DNA of 64,000 bases, taken from Roseovarius confluentis. GTDB lineage: Bacteria > Pseudomonadota > Alphaproteobacteria > Rhodobacterales > Rhodobacteraceae. The stretch spans positions 868,001 through 932,000 of the forward strand of contig NZ_PPFE01000001.1 of assembly GCF_002917925.1 (NCBI RefSeq), written 5' to 3'. Position numbers and translations under genes: made by a program. Under the pieces are notes generated by a model. It did no database searches and was not told the origin of the DNA. It worked only from the letters and a program-made list of their open reading frames with translations. How positions within the stretch are numbered: position 1 is the first letter of the stretch; every line of letters begins with the position of its first letter. Shown here in pieces: positions 24,081-32,188 of the stretch.

Positions 24081-25812
24081 GAAGTCCAAAGCCCTGCTCG
24101 ACGCATACGGAACGATGGTCAACAGGCTGTCGTTCCGTCTTTTTGCGTTGTTGGCGCTTGCGCTTTTCCCCTTGGGAATCATAGCGGTCTACCAAACCGA
24201 CCAGGTGCTGGACGAAACCGAGAACCTGCGCCGGAACGCGCTCTTCTTCGAGACAACCTCCGCCGCTCGGGACGAACGCGAGCTGATCCAGCAGACGCTG
24301 GGATCCGCCGAAGGGCTTGCCGCACTGTCCATTCTCGACGACGCCCCCGCCTGCCGCGAGGTCATGCGCGAATTCGCGGAAAGCAACACGCACATCGCCT
24401 TTGCCGGGTACACCAAGATGTCGGGCATCATGGAGTGCAGTTCCGAGGGCGACGAGGTGCGGGATTTCCGCACGCTCGAGCGTCTTCAGCGCGCGCTCAA
24501 CGCGGACGGCCCCAGCGTCTATGTCGCGGCCACCGGCTCGGTCACGCAGCAACCCGCGCTGGTCGTCAATCACCCGGTCTATATCGACCGCAGCCTTGCC
24601 GGCATCGTCTCGCTCTCGGTGCCGCTGCGCCTGACCTACCAGCCGCTCTCCTCCCGCCGCTTCGATCACGAACTGCGCTTTGTCACCTTCACCAGCGACG
24701 GCCAGGTGGTATCGGCCAGCGGTGGACGCGAAAACGCCGAGGATATCCTGCCACGGCTGATCGAACCCAAAGATCTCAACCGTCAGGTCGGCACCACGTT
24801 CAACGGCGTCAGCGGCGCGGGCGAAGAACGCATCTATGCCGTGGCCAGCATCTTTCAGGATCAGGTCAGCGTCATCGCAAGCTGGCCAGCCCGCGCCTCC
24901 GCGTGGGGCGGCGGGGCCTTGTCCTACTACGTGCTCAACCTGCTCTTTCCCTTCGCGATCTGGGCCGCCGGCCTTGCCTTCGCCTGGTACGAACTGCGCC
25001 GCGTCGTGATCCGCCATGTCCGCGACCTGCGCTCGGCCATGCGCCGCTTCGCTCTCGGTCAGCGCGATGGCTTCCCCCTGCGCCTGAAAAACCCGCCAGA
25101 GGAATTTGCCGAGGCCGAACGCGCCTTCAACCGCATGGCCATCATCATCGCCGAATCCGAGGCGCGCCAGGACAAGGATCTCAAGGACAAGGAGGTGTTG
25201 CTGAAAGAGGTGCACCACCGCGTCAAGAACAACCTGCAAATGATCGCCTCGATCATGAACATGCAGCTGCGCAGCGCCAAGACGCCCGAGGCCAAGTTCA
25301 TGCTCGCCAGCCTGCAGCGGCGCGTGAACGGCCTCGCTATGCTGCACCGCACCCTCTACACCACCCCCGACCTTCTGACGATCGAGGCCAACGAGTTGCT
25401 CGAGGCGGTGGTCACCGACATATCCACCATGATGACCGTCCCCGGCATCACGATCGAGCGCGACATCGATACCCTGCCGCTTTACCCCGACCAGGCCGTG
25501 CCGCTGTCGATGCTTCTGGCCGAGGCACTGACAAACGCACTGAAATACGCCGGTGCGGAAAAGGATGAAACCCCGTCGGTCATGGTGACGTTGAAGGAGC
25601 AGGACGACGGCCGTTACAGGCTTGGCGTCACCAACACCAAAGGCCCTCTCAGGCCACAACCGATCCCCGATGTCGAAACCGTCAGCGGTCTGGGCACCAA
25701 GCTCATGCAGGCCTTCGTCAGCCAGCTCGAAGGCGAGCAGGAGGTGACCGAGGACGACACGCATTACGGTCTGTACGTTGTGTTCGAAAGAAAGGATTTC
25801 GAGGCCCCATAG
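24073..25812 (+). CDS. HisKA_2 family sensor histidine kinase of the general stress response
   Basis: The protein (579 residues if it starts at TTG 24073) has a membrane helix at about 21-40, an extracytoplasmic sensor region (about 42-280), a second membrane helix (about 285-306), a HAMP-like segment and a HisKA_2-HATPase_c unit. The phosphorylation site is in EVHHRVKNNLQM (His381/382), and the ATPase part has ALTNALKYA. It most likely phosphorylates PhyR. The TTG overlaps the ecfG stop; an in-frame ATG at 24115, which gives a shorter cytoplasmic leader, is equally possible. The stop TAG shares one base with the GTG of the next gene. Confidence 0.88.
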   Translation: MPKKSKALLDAYGTMVNRLSFRLFALLALALFPLGIIAVYQTDQVLDETENLRRNALFFETTSAARDERELIQQTLGSAEGLAALSILDDAPACREVMREFAESNTHIAFAGYTKMSGIMECSSEGDEVRDFRTLERLQRALNADGPSVYVAATGSVTQQPALVVNHPVYIDRSLAGIVSLSVPLRLTYQPLSSRRFDHELRFVTFTSDGQVVSASGGRENAEDILPRLIEPKDLNRQVGTTFNGVSGAGEERIYAVASIFQDQVSVIASWPARASAWGGGALSYYVLNLLFPFAIWAAGLAFAWYELRRVVIRHVRDLRSAMRRFALGQRDGFPLRLKNPPEEFAEAERAFNRMAIIIAESEARQDKDLKDKEVLLKEVHHRVKNNLQMIASIMNMQLRSAKTPEAKFMLASLQRRVNGLAMLHRTLYTTPDLLTIEANELLEAVVTDISTMMTVPGITIERDIDTLPLYPDQAVPLSMLLAEALTNALKYAGAEKDETPSVMVTLKEQDDGRYRLGVTNTKGPLRPQPIPDVETVSGLGTKLMQAFVSQLEGEQEVTEDDTHYGLYVVFERKDFEAP

Positions 25813-27305
25813 TGACACATGCTCAGGACGATCCAGACTTCCAGGTGATGATAACCGCGCAGGAAGCATGGCCGGTATTCGAACGGGCCGTGCTTGCCGC
25901 CAAGTCTCACGTCGTGGCCTCGTTCCGCATTTTCGACCTGTCGACCCAGTTGCGCAGCGAAGAGGCGCGCAAGATCGGAGAAACGTGGTTCGACCTTCTG
26001 GAACACCTTTTGTGCCGCGGCGTACGCATCGACCTCACGGTCAGTGATTTCGACCCGGTCTTCGCCACCGAACTGCACCGCCTGACATGGCGCACGGTGC
26101 GGCAGGCGGCGGCGTTGGCGGAAATCTCCGACTGCCCCATTCACAACCTGCGCATCCGCGCCGATCTGCACCCGGCCAAGGCCGGCCGTCTGCCCTGGCT
26201 GGCCTTCCTGCCCGCCGTGCTTCAGCGTCGCTCCAAGCGGCTGATGGCGCTCAACGACGACCAGAAACTGCGCGAGGCCGTGCGCCTCGACGACGGCTCT
26301 CTGCCAGAGCTGCACACCACCTCGCACCACCAGAAGATCGCGGTGATCGACGACGAGGTGCTTTATGTGGGAGGGCTCGACCTCAACGAGCGGCGCTATG
26401 ATACGCCCCAGCATGACCGCATCGCCGCGCATACCTGGTCCGACGTGCAGCTTCTCATTCGCGGCGGCCCCGAGCCGAAGGAGGCGGCGCATCACGTCAA
26501 GACCTTCCTCACCAGCATCGAGGCCTGCCGCAAGCCCGCGCCGATGAAATACATCCGCCGCACGCTCTCTGCTCAGCGCCCGACCCAGTTGCCCTATGTC
26601 TCGCCCAAGACGCTCCTGCACGAGATCGAAGAGGATCACATCCGCGCCTTCAAGCGGGCCAAGGACATGGTCTATATCGAGACGCAATATTTCCGTGCCC
26701 GCGGTCTCGCCAAGCGTCTGGCCAAGGAAGGCCGCCGGCGGCCCGACCTGCACGCAATTCTCATCCTGCCCGGCCTGCCCGACGAGGTCGCCTATTCCAG
26801 CGAAATCGGCATCGACGCCCGCTATGGCATGTCGCTCCAGCACAACGCGATCGAGATGGTGCGCGACAGCTTCGGCGACCGCATCATCGTCGCCACACCG
26901 GTCCAGCCCCGCTTTGCAGCCCGCGACACGATCCAGACCCTGTCGGGCTCACCGCTGATTCACGTCCACAACAAGATCCTCGTGCAGGACGACAGTTTCG
27001 CCATGGTCGGATCTGCCAACCTCAACGGCCGATCGCTCTACTGGGATACCGAGGCCGCCGTGCGCATCACCGACCCGGGCCGCATCCAGACCCTGCGCGA
27101 CCGGCTGATGTCGCACTGGTGGTTCGAGGACTTGCCCGCAGAGGCGCGCGCGCATGACACCATGTTCCCCTGGTGGTCCAGGAAGATCGCCGAGAACAGC
27201 GTCATGAACCCCGAGAATCGCCACGGCTTTCTCGTTCGGCATGACAGCGCCCAGTTGCGCGATACTTGGCTCAACCTGCCCGGCGTGACGGAAAACATCG
27301 TCTGA
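25812..27305 (+). CDS. Phospholipase D superfamily protein (two HKD motifs)
   Basis: The 497-residue protein has two HxKxxxxD active-site motifs: HHQKIAVIDD near residue 175 and HNKILVQDD near 384, each followed by a GGLDLN or GSANLNGRS segment. These form the double catalytic centre of phospholipase D, cardiolipin synthase-like and nuclease members. There is no N-terminal membrane anchor, so it may be cytosolic or peripheral. Substrate (phospholipid or nucleic acid) cannot be decided. The GTG start overlaps the kinase stop by one base, placing the gene in the nepR-ecfG operon and so in the stress response. Confidence 0.85.
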   Translation: MTHAQDDPDFQVMITAQEAWPVFERAVLAAKSHVVASFRIFDLSTQLRSEEARKIGETWFDLLEHLLCRGVRIDLTVSDFDPVFATELHRLTWRTVRQAAALAEISDCPIHNLRIRADLHPAKAGRLPWLAFLPAVLQRRSKRLMALNDDQKLREAVRLDDGSLPELHTTSHHQKIAVIDDEVLYVGGLDLNERRYDTPQHDRIAAHTWSDVQLLIRGGPEPKEAAHHVKTFLTSIEACRKPAPMKYIRRTLSAQRPTQLPYVSPKTLLHEIEEDHIRAFKRAKDMVYIETQYFRARGLAKRLAKEGRRRPDLHAILILPGLPDEVAYSSEIGIDARYGMSLQHNAIEMVRDSFGDRIIVATPVQPRFAARDTIQTLSGSPLIHVHNKILVQDDSFAMVGSANLNGRSLYWDTEAAVRITDPGRIQTLRDRLMSHWWFEDLPAEARAHDTMFPWWSRKIAENSVMNPENRHGFLVRHDSAQLRDTWLNLPGVTENIV

Positions 27306-27320
27306 TCCGCCACGCGCGCC

Positions 27321-27346
27321 GGAACTCCCGGCGGTCCGTCCGCGTT
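27321..27346 (+). promoter_or_regulatory. EcfG-type promoter (GGAAC-N17-CGTT)
   Basis: GGAAC at 27321-27325, 17 bases, CGTT at 27343-27346, 78 bases before the CsbD-like gene and just after the phospholipase D gene. Confidence 0.85.
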
Positions 27347-27423
27347 TATCCAGTAGAGATGAAACGACCGGTCGCCCCACTATCGGGACGGCCTAAAATA
27401 CTGATATGATAGGAGAAAGAGAG

Positions 27424-27621
27424 ATGGACCAAGATCGCATCGAAGGCAACTGGACCCAGATCAAAGGCAAGCTGCGCGAGATCTACGGCGACCTCAGCGA
27501 CGACGAGATCGAGGAAACGCGCGGCGAGCGCGAACAGATGATCGGCAAGCTGCAAGCCAAGGTCGGCAAGGACAAGGACGAAGTCCGCCGCGACGTCGAC
27601 AATATTCTCGCCGGCTTTTGA
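27424..27621 (+). CDS. CsbD-like stress protein
   Basis: The 65-residue hydrophilic protein has the CsbD pattern: DQDRIEGNWTQIKGKLREIYGDLSDDEIEE and QMIGKLQAKVGKDKDEVRRDVD. CsbD-like proteins are abundant small helical proteins in bacterial stress regulons with unknown activity. The ATG at 27424 is preceded by AGGAGAAAGAGAG; a six-residue upstream extension in frame has no site. A dedicated EcfG promoter and a terminator flank it. Confidence 0.92.
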   Translation: MDQDRIEGNWTQIKGKLREIYGDLSDDEIEETRGEREQMIGKLQAKVGKDKDEVRRDVDNILAGF

Positions 27622-27643
27622 ACCGGTCTGATCCGACGCGAAA

Positions 27644-27667
27644 GGGCGCCCCAGAGGCGCCCTTTTT
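27644..27667. terminator. Rho-independent terminator between csbD-like gene and the convergent operon
   Basis: GGGCGCC (27644-27650) and GGCGCCC (27656-27662) with a five-base loop, followed by TTTTT on the plus strand. The minus-strand continuation is TTTCG, so it may also serve the convergent glutamine amidotransferase-like gene. Confidence 0.92.
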
Positions 27668-28377
27668 CATGCGTTCTCCAGCACCGCCTCCACTTGAGCC
27701 CGTGCGTCGCGATAGGCCCCCGCCGCCGCGACCAGCGCCCTGAACAAAAGCCGCTGGCGCCGCACATAGAACAGGTGCTCGGGATGCCACTGCACCCCGA
27801 CGGCAAACGGATCGGCTTGGCGCTCGATGGCTTGGATCATCCCGTGCGTGTCCCGCGCCGCCACCCGAAGCCCGGCGCCCACCGCCCTCACCGCCTGAGT
27901 GTGCAGCGCGTTCACCCGCATCAGCTCGGGTCCGCAGATCCGCGCAAGATGCGTTTTCGGCAATACCTCCACGTCGCGCTTGGGCAGGATGGTCTTGATC
28001 TTCTCGGCCTTGCCGAACGTCTGCCACGCGTTCTGATCCAGCGTCCCGCCAAAGGCCACGTTCATCATCTGCGCCCCCCGGCAGATCCCCAGAACCGGCA
28101 CGCCCAGCTCCAGCGCCTTGGTGGCCAATGCCCGTTCCAGATCGTCCCGTGCGCGATCCAGCGTGGCCGACACGCCCAGCACGCCACCATACAGTTCCGG
28201 CCCCACGTCATCGCCGCCCCCGATGATCAGCCCGTCCACCGCGCCCAGGTCAGCGGGTCGTCCAACGCCCCAGCGCACGGCACGCGCGCCGGCCAGCCAC
28301 AGGTTGAACCACACCAGGGGAAAAATCCGCCACCCCGACCGCTGCGAGGTGGTCACGGCGATCAGCGGCCGGCTCAT
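27667..28377 (-). CDS. Peptidase C26 / class I glutamine amidotransferase-like hydrolase
   Basis: The 236-residue protein has the C26 (gamma-glutamyl-gamma-aminobutyrate hydrolase type) fold. Visible parts are GLIIGGGDDVGPELYGG, the nucleophile Cys99 in LGICRGAQMMNV, a potential His in ALHTQAV and the catalytic His/Glu in VGVQWHPEHL. It would cleave a gamma-glutamyl or related amide. Its start overlaps the amidoligase gene by ATGA, a pairing known for amidoligase systems in which one enzyme makes and the other removes a peptide-like amide. The last gene of the six-gene stress operon starting at 31987. Confidence 0.87.
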   Translation of the reverse strand: MSRPLIAVTTSQRSGWRIFPLVWFNLWLAGARAVRWGVGRPADLGAVDGLIIGGGDDVGPELYGGVLGVSATLDRARDDLERALATKALELGVPVLGICRGAQMMNVAFGGTLDQNAWQTFGKAEKIKTILPKRDVEVLPKTHLARICGPELMRVNALHTQAVRAVGAGLRVAARDTHGMIQAIERQADPFAVGVQWHPEHLFYVRRQRLLFRALVAAAGAYRDARAQVEAVLENA

Positions 28378-29348
28378 TTCGTGTCACGGCCCAGGATATC
28401 ACTTGCGATCCGCACCCACGCGCTTTCCCGGCGCAGCACACCGCCCGAGTGCGCATGGTCCTGCCACGCGTCTTCCAGCGCCTCCAGCTGCTCGGACGCG
28501 GCCACCTCTTCGACCAGCCGCCACATCTCCCACGGTTCCTGCAACGACCAGCTCTCCTCGTTGATCCGGCTGTCGGGCAGGCGAAAGTGAAACGCGGGCC
28601 GCGCCTTGGTGGAGTGTTCGTCGGGATAGCTGGCCTCGAACAGCCGCGGCAACGCGTGCTTCATCAGCGGCAGAAGGTCCAGCGCATGATTACGCGTCCG
28701 CACGTGCGGGTCCATCAGGTCAAGCAGCAACTCCAGGCTATCCGGCTTTTCCTCGGCCAGTTCGTCGACCAGCGCCCGCGGCCAGGCATTGACGAAAGGC
28801 AGCACGCGGCGCGTCACGTCGATGCCGTTCTCGGCGCGCAGGACCGGGTCCAGCAGGCCAAAGGCCCGCACCGTGCGCAACGTATGCGGATCGGCGGGCG
28901 CGACCACCTCGACATTCAGATGCACGCCGAACCCCAGGAACACCCCGTTGCGCGACCCGCTCGCCCCGGCCTCGCGCAGAACCGGGATCATCGCATCGAA
29001 TCGCGCGATCTCGTCTGGCGTCAGCGGTGGCGTCACGATCTCGACCGGCACCAGCCCGCGCAGCAGGTCCTTGACCTGCGACCCGGCCAGCCCGTCGCTC
29101 TTTTTCTTGCCAAGGGCCGTGTCCAGTTCGATCTCCAGATCGCCAAGCGCACTGCCCCGCACGAACAAAAGGTGAGGGTCGGCGTCGTCCATCTCGCCGC
29201 CCAGGTTCTCCTGCAAGATCGACGCCACCCTGCGCTCGCACAAGCCCGAGAATTCCACCTCGATGCCAATGCGGCGTTTGTCGCCTCTCGCATTGGTCTC
29301 TATCGGTAAAGGCGCAAAATGATATGCGTCAGCACCCTGCCATGTCAT
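28374..29348 (-). CDS. Putative amidoligase (glutamine synthetase-like COOH-NH2 ligase)
   Basis: The 324-residue protein has the amidoligase GIEVE motif at residues 28-32 (RRIGIEVEFSGL) and the later GFGVHLNVEV segment, which match the putative amidoligase family related to glutamine synthetase and gamma-glutamylcysteine ligase. It would use ATP to join a carboxylate and an amine. The ATG at 29348 is in the open frame that extends further 5', but the upstream part has no similarity and overlaps the AI-2E gene. The neighbour is a C26 hydrolase. The substrate is unknown; a peptide tag or a modified cell-wall peptide are possible. Confidence 0.82.
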   Translation of the reverse strand: MTWQGADAYHFAPLPIETNARGDKRRIGIEVEFSGLCERRVASILQENLGGEMDDADPHLLFVRGSALGDLEIELDTALGKKKSDGLAGSQVKDLLRGLVPVEIVTPPLTPDEIARFDAMIPVLREAGASGSRNGVFLGFGVHLNVEVVAPADPHTLRTVRAFGLLDPVLRAENGIDVTRRVLPFVNAWPRALVDELAEEKPDSLELLLDLMDPHVRTRNHALDLLPLMKHALPRLFEASYPDEHSTKARPAFHFRLPDSRINEESWSLQEPWEMWRLVEEVAASEQLEALEDAWQDHAHSGGVLRRESAWVRIASDILGRDTK

Positions 29349-29362
29349 GCAACCTGTTCCAT

Positions 29363-30367
29363 CTAGTGTTCGGACGCCGTCCCGCGCTTCGATTGAGCCG
29401 AGACAAGGGCATAGACCCACACGACCACCGGCAGGGCGACGATACCCCCAAGTGGTCCCCAAAGCCACAGCCCGAATACGATGGAGAGAAAAACGACCAA
29501 CGGATTGACCTTCAGCTGTTTGCCGACCAGCGCGGGCGTCACGAACTGCGCCTCGAGCGCGTTCAGCATCAGGAAGGATGCCGGCGCGACCAGCGCATAG
29601 GCCGAGTTGAACGTCAAAAGCCCTGCCAGCAACAACGAGAACACGATCGCCAGCGGGCCGAGGTAGAGAACGAAGTTGGCCAGAAATGCCGCCGCGCCCC
29701 ACAGCATCGGGTTCGGCAGGCCGATGAGGATCAGCACACCGAACAGCGACGCGCCAAGACCGAGGTTGATCAGCGTGATGGTCACAAAATAATGCGACAC
29801 CGCGCGATCGGCCTGTTTAAGCGCCACGCGGTACTGTGGGATTGCGCTGTAGATGTCGTCGCGGGTCATAAGGAAAAAGAACAATGTCCCCGCGAAAATC
29901 AGCAATTGCCCGAACAGGTTTGGCGCCAGCCACAGCGCTTCCGCGACAGACGGAATCGCCTCTTCGACCGCATTCTCGCCACCCTCTGAAATGGTGCGCT
30001 CAACGTCGAAATTGATGCCGCCGATACTGCGCAACATGAATGTCAGTTCGTTCATCCAGCCGCGAAACTGCTGCTGGATGCGCGGCACCTGATCGATCAG
30101 CGCCGACAGCAACGGTCCCAGCGCAACAATCAGCAGAAAGATGACGACAGCACCGACTATCAGCGCGGAAGCCGCGCTGACGGTTCGCGGCACACCGAGG
30201 CTTTCCAACCGGCTTGCGACGGGCGACATCACCACGCCCAGAACAAGCGCGAACGTCGCCGGGGCAAAGAGGTTTTGCGCCTCTTTTGCCGCGGCGACGA
30301 CTGCGATGAATGTGAGGGTGATAAGGCAGGCCCTTACCAGCTTCGACGGGGCGTGATCCGATACCAC
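29363..30367 (-). CDS. AI-2E family transporter (permease)
   Basis: The 334-residue protein has about seven or eight membrane segments with the AI-2E/PerM pattern: an early helix pair (about 12-50), a segment at 60-85, a soluble central part (about 90-150) and the C-terminal NPMLWGAAAFLANFVLYLGPLAIVF and VNPLVVFLSIVFGLWLWGPLGGI repeats. Members export signals, ions or small molecules. The end is 14 bases from the amidoligase start and the start 15 bases from the preceding gene, so it belongs to the stress operon. Confidence 0.88.
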   Translation of the reverse strand: MVSDHAPSKLVRACLITLTFIAVVAAAKEAQNLFAPATFALVLGVVMSPVASRLESLGVPRTVSAASALIVGAVVIFLLIVALGPLLSALIDQVPRIQQQFRGWMNELTFMLRSIGGINFDVERTISEGGENAVEEAIPSVAEALWLAPNLFGQLLIFAGTLFFFLMTRDDIYSAIPQYRVALKQADRAVSHYFVTITLINLGLGASLFGVLILIGLPNPMLWGAAAFLANFVLYLGPLAIVFSLLLAGLLTFNSAYALVAPASFLMLNALEAQFVTPALVGKQLKVNPLVVFLSIVFGLWLWGPLGGIVALPVVVWVYALVSAQSKRGTASEH

Positions 30368-30382
30368 CTTGCGTATTTACCT

Positions 30383-31153
30383 TCAGCCAGCTTTGGAATT
30401 GAACTGTTCGGTGCCGGCGCGGACCGCTTCGTTGACCGCGGACTTGCCCTTGGTTTCCAGTTCCGAGATTTCCGCCGAAAGACGCTCTTCGGCTGCACGC
30501 AGAAAGGCATCCCGGCGGGCCCCCATCAACTCGGCTTCGCGGCGCGTGCTGGGCAGCAATGCCCCCAGCAATCCACCGATTCCTGCCGCGACCAGCCCGG
30601 TCACCAGGGGTTGCGAGTTGTGCGTATCAACGGCCGACTTTGCCGCGCCGCGAGCATACCGCTCCGCAGCTTCCTGAGCATCGACGGCCTTCAACCGCAG
30701 CGAGATCACGCGATCCCGGGCTTCCGGCCCTAGCCGCTCCAGGCCGCTATGGAGCTTCCTGCGCATCCGCGACGCCGAAGCGGACACGCGGCCAGCGGCG
30801 ATCTGCGTGCGCTTGGCATTGCGTTCGGCTGCACGGGCAATACGCTCGTCTTGGCTCAACCCGTTCGAGCTCCGACCGACGTTGGAAAACGCACCCTTCT
30901 GATGCGCAGTACCACCGGCCACGAGCATTGCCACGCCGATCCCCACAAGCGCCAGGCCAACGGGATGGTCCTTGGCCGATTGCGTGATGCTGTGGGTGGC
31001 GGTCCGGCCAAATTCGGCGGCATCGTCGATGGCCTGCCGTCCAAGGCGTCCGGGGTTCACGCTCTCGGCAAAATCCCCGATCGCATCGGCCAGTCCGGCA
31101 CGATGCTGTTCTGCGTCTTTCTCAAGCTTTTCCATAGACTTCGCGGTCATCAT
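30383..31153 (-). CDS. DUF3618/DUF883-like membrane-associated stress protein
   Basis: The 256-residue protein has two membrane segments (about 65-85, HPVGLALVGIGVAMLVAGG, and about 195-215, LVTGLVAAGIGGLLGALLP), separated by an Arg/Ala-rich helical region, and a helical C-terminus. The first half (DAIGDFAESVNPGRLGRQAIDDAAEFG) resembles DUF3618 proteins. The start at 31153 follows GAGGAGAGTC and overlaps the upstream holin-like gene by 32 bases. The function is unknown; the context is the stress operon with YqjD/holin-like partners. Confidence 0.75.
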   Translation of the reverse strand: MMTAKSMEKLEKDAEQHRAGLADAIGDFAESVNPGRLGRQAIDDAAEFGRTATHSITQSAKDHPVGLALVGIGVAMLVAGGTAHQKGAFSNVGRSSNGLSQDERIARAAERNAKRTQIAAGRVSASASRMRRKLHSGLERLGPEARDRVISLRLKAVDAQEAAERYARGAAKSAVDTHNSQPLVTGLVAAGIGGLLGALLPSTRREAELMGARRDAFLRAAEERLSAEISELETKGKSAVNEAVRAGTEQFNSKAG

Positions 31154-31538
31154 GACTCTCCTCGAATAGTGCAATATCTGATTTCAGGCTTTCGATCGTG
31201 CGTCGGGGCATCATTGCCCGCGCCGACAGGCACCGCATTCCGATCACGCCCAGTATGACCGTCAGCGTGACGAACACCCCGAACACGATCGCCGCAGACG
31301 TGCCAAATCCAAGCCCCATATCCGCCAGTGCCAGCACGGCCACCACCGCAAGGGCGTGAACGCTGACCAGCGCAAAAAGTAAAGCGGCGGCAATCAGGAT
31401 CAGTCCGGCCTTGGCCGACCGCAGGTTCTGGCTCAGCTCCCGGCGCGCCAGGTCGGCATGGGCGGCCAGCAGTCCCCGCGCTTCGCGCAGGATGCGGGCC
31501 ACGACCACGCCGAATGGTGGTTTGGGCGCGTCCTTCAT
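31122..31538 (-). CDS. Phage holin family/DUF1469-like membrane protein
   Basis: The 138-residue protein has an N-terminal amphipathic helix (REARGLLAAHADLARRELSQNL) and two membrane helices (about 43-68, 73-100), as in the DUF1469/YqjE holin-like superfamily. It is paired with the YqjD-like protein upstream, overlapping by ATGA. The yqjC-D-E-like gene set is a known stress- and ribosome-associated membrane set in enterobacteria; the parallel is family-based. Confidence 0.82.
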   Translation of the reverse strand: MKDAPKPPFGVVVARILREARGLLAAHADLARRELSQNLRSAKAGLILIAAALLFALVSVHALAVVAVLALADMGLGFGTSAAIVFGVFVTLTVILGVIGMRCLSARAMMPRRTIESLKSDIALFEESHDDREVYGKA

Positions 31539-31987
31539 CAGTCGTGTGTCCCCGTGTGCGGGCTTTCGGGCAGATAACCCGACCAGACGTCATCGTCCGC
31601 CGTGATCAACTCGGGACCGTCATCCGCATCCGAGGGCGCGCTGGCGCTCAGGAAACGCGCCGCGGCAAACCCGGCCAGCGCCGCGCCGCCCAAAAACAAC
31701 AGAGGGTTGCGCCGTGCAAACGCCGACACATCCTCGACCATGTCCGGCAACGACCGCTCGCGCAGGCGGTTGGTCGCGTCCTCGACGGCCTCACCCGCCT
31801 GGGTCAGGAACGAGTTCACGGCATCATAATCCTCGAACTCACCAGCGGCTTTCTTGGTCGCGCTTGAAATCGTATCGCCGTGATCGGCCACGTCGTCGCG
31901 CATCTCTGCCGCGCGGGCCTCGGCCTCTTTCGTGACGGCTTCCTTACCGTCTTCGACCATTTCCTTGGCTTTCGTCTTGGCGTTCAT
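31538..31987 (-). CDS. YqjD/ElaB-like (DUF883-type) membrane-anchored stress protein
   Basis: The 149-residue protein has a long charged helix (about 1-60, KAKEMVEDGKEAVTKEAEARAAEMRDDV), a second helical part (NSFLTQAGEAVEDATNRLRERSLP) and a C-terminal membrane helix (NPLLFLGGAALAGFAAARFLSA) as in YqjD/ElaB. Enterobacterial relatives anchor ribosomes to the inner membrane in stationary phase. ATG 31987 follows AGGAGACCGAAA. It is the first gene of the operon driven by the EcfG promoter at 32039-32063. Confidence 0.82.
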   Translation of the reverse strand: MNAKTKAKEMVEDGKEAVTKEAEARAAEMRDDVADHGDTISSATKKAAGEFEDYDAVNSFLTQAGEAVEDATNRLRERSLPDMVEDVSAFARRNPLLFLGGAALAGFAAARFLSASAPSDADDGPELITADDDVWSGYLPESPHTGTHD

Positions 31988-32038
31988 TTTCGGTCTCCTC
32001 ACGCATTTGTGACGTGTTGCGATCTGTATCGCTCTGTC

Positions 32039-32063
32039 AACGTCTGCGGGCTTCGGAGGTTCC
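32039..32063 (-). promoter_or_regulatory. EcfG-type promoter (GGAAC-N16-CGTT) for the six-gene stress operon
   Basis: On the minus strand GGAAC (32063-32059), 16 bases, CGTT (32042-32039), ending 51 bases before the YqjD-like start. Downstream are six closely spaced or overlapping minus-strand genes to 27667. Confidence 0.85.
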
Positions 32064-32137
32064 GCTGCGTCTGCAATATCTTTGACGCCCCGGTGCCCGC
32101 GTCCAAGCCGCCGCCGAACAACTCCGTGGACACGAAA

Positions 32138-32163
32138 AACCGGGGCGCCGAAACACCCCGGTT
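32138..32163 (-). terminator. Rho-independent terminator of the secreted acidic protein gene
   Basis: AACCGGGG (32138-32145) and CCCCGGTT (32156-32163) pair over a ten-base loop; on the minus strand the stem is followed by TTTCG within a TTTTT run. It lies 25 bases after the stop of the gene at 32189. Confidence 0.9.
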
Positions 32164-32188
32164 CATACTCGTCACTTTACAACTGGCG

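Noticed and set aside
24040..25869. 609-codon minus-strand frame over the stress kinase
   Set aside because: Antisense shadow of a conserved HisKA_2 kinase; composition typical of reverse-strand artefacts.
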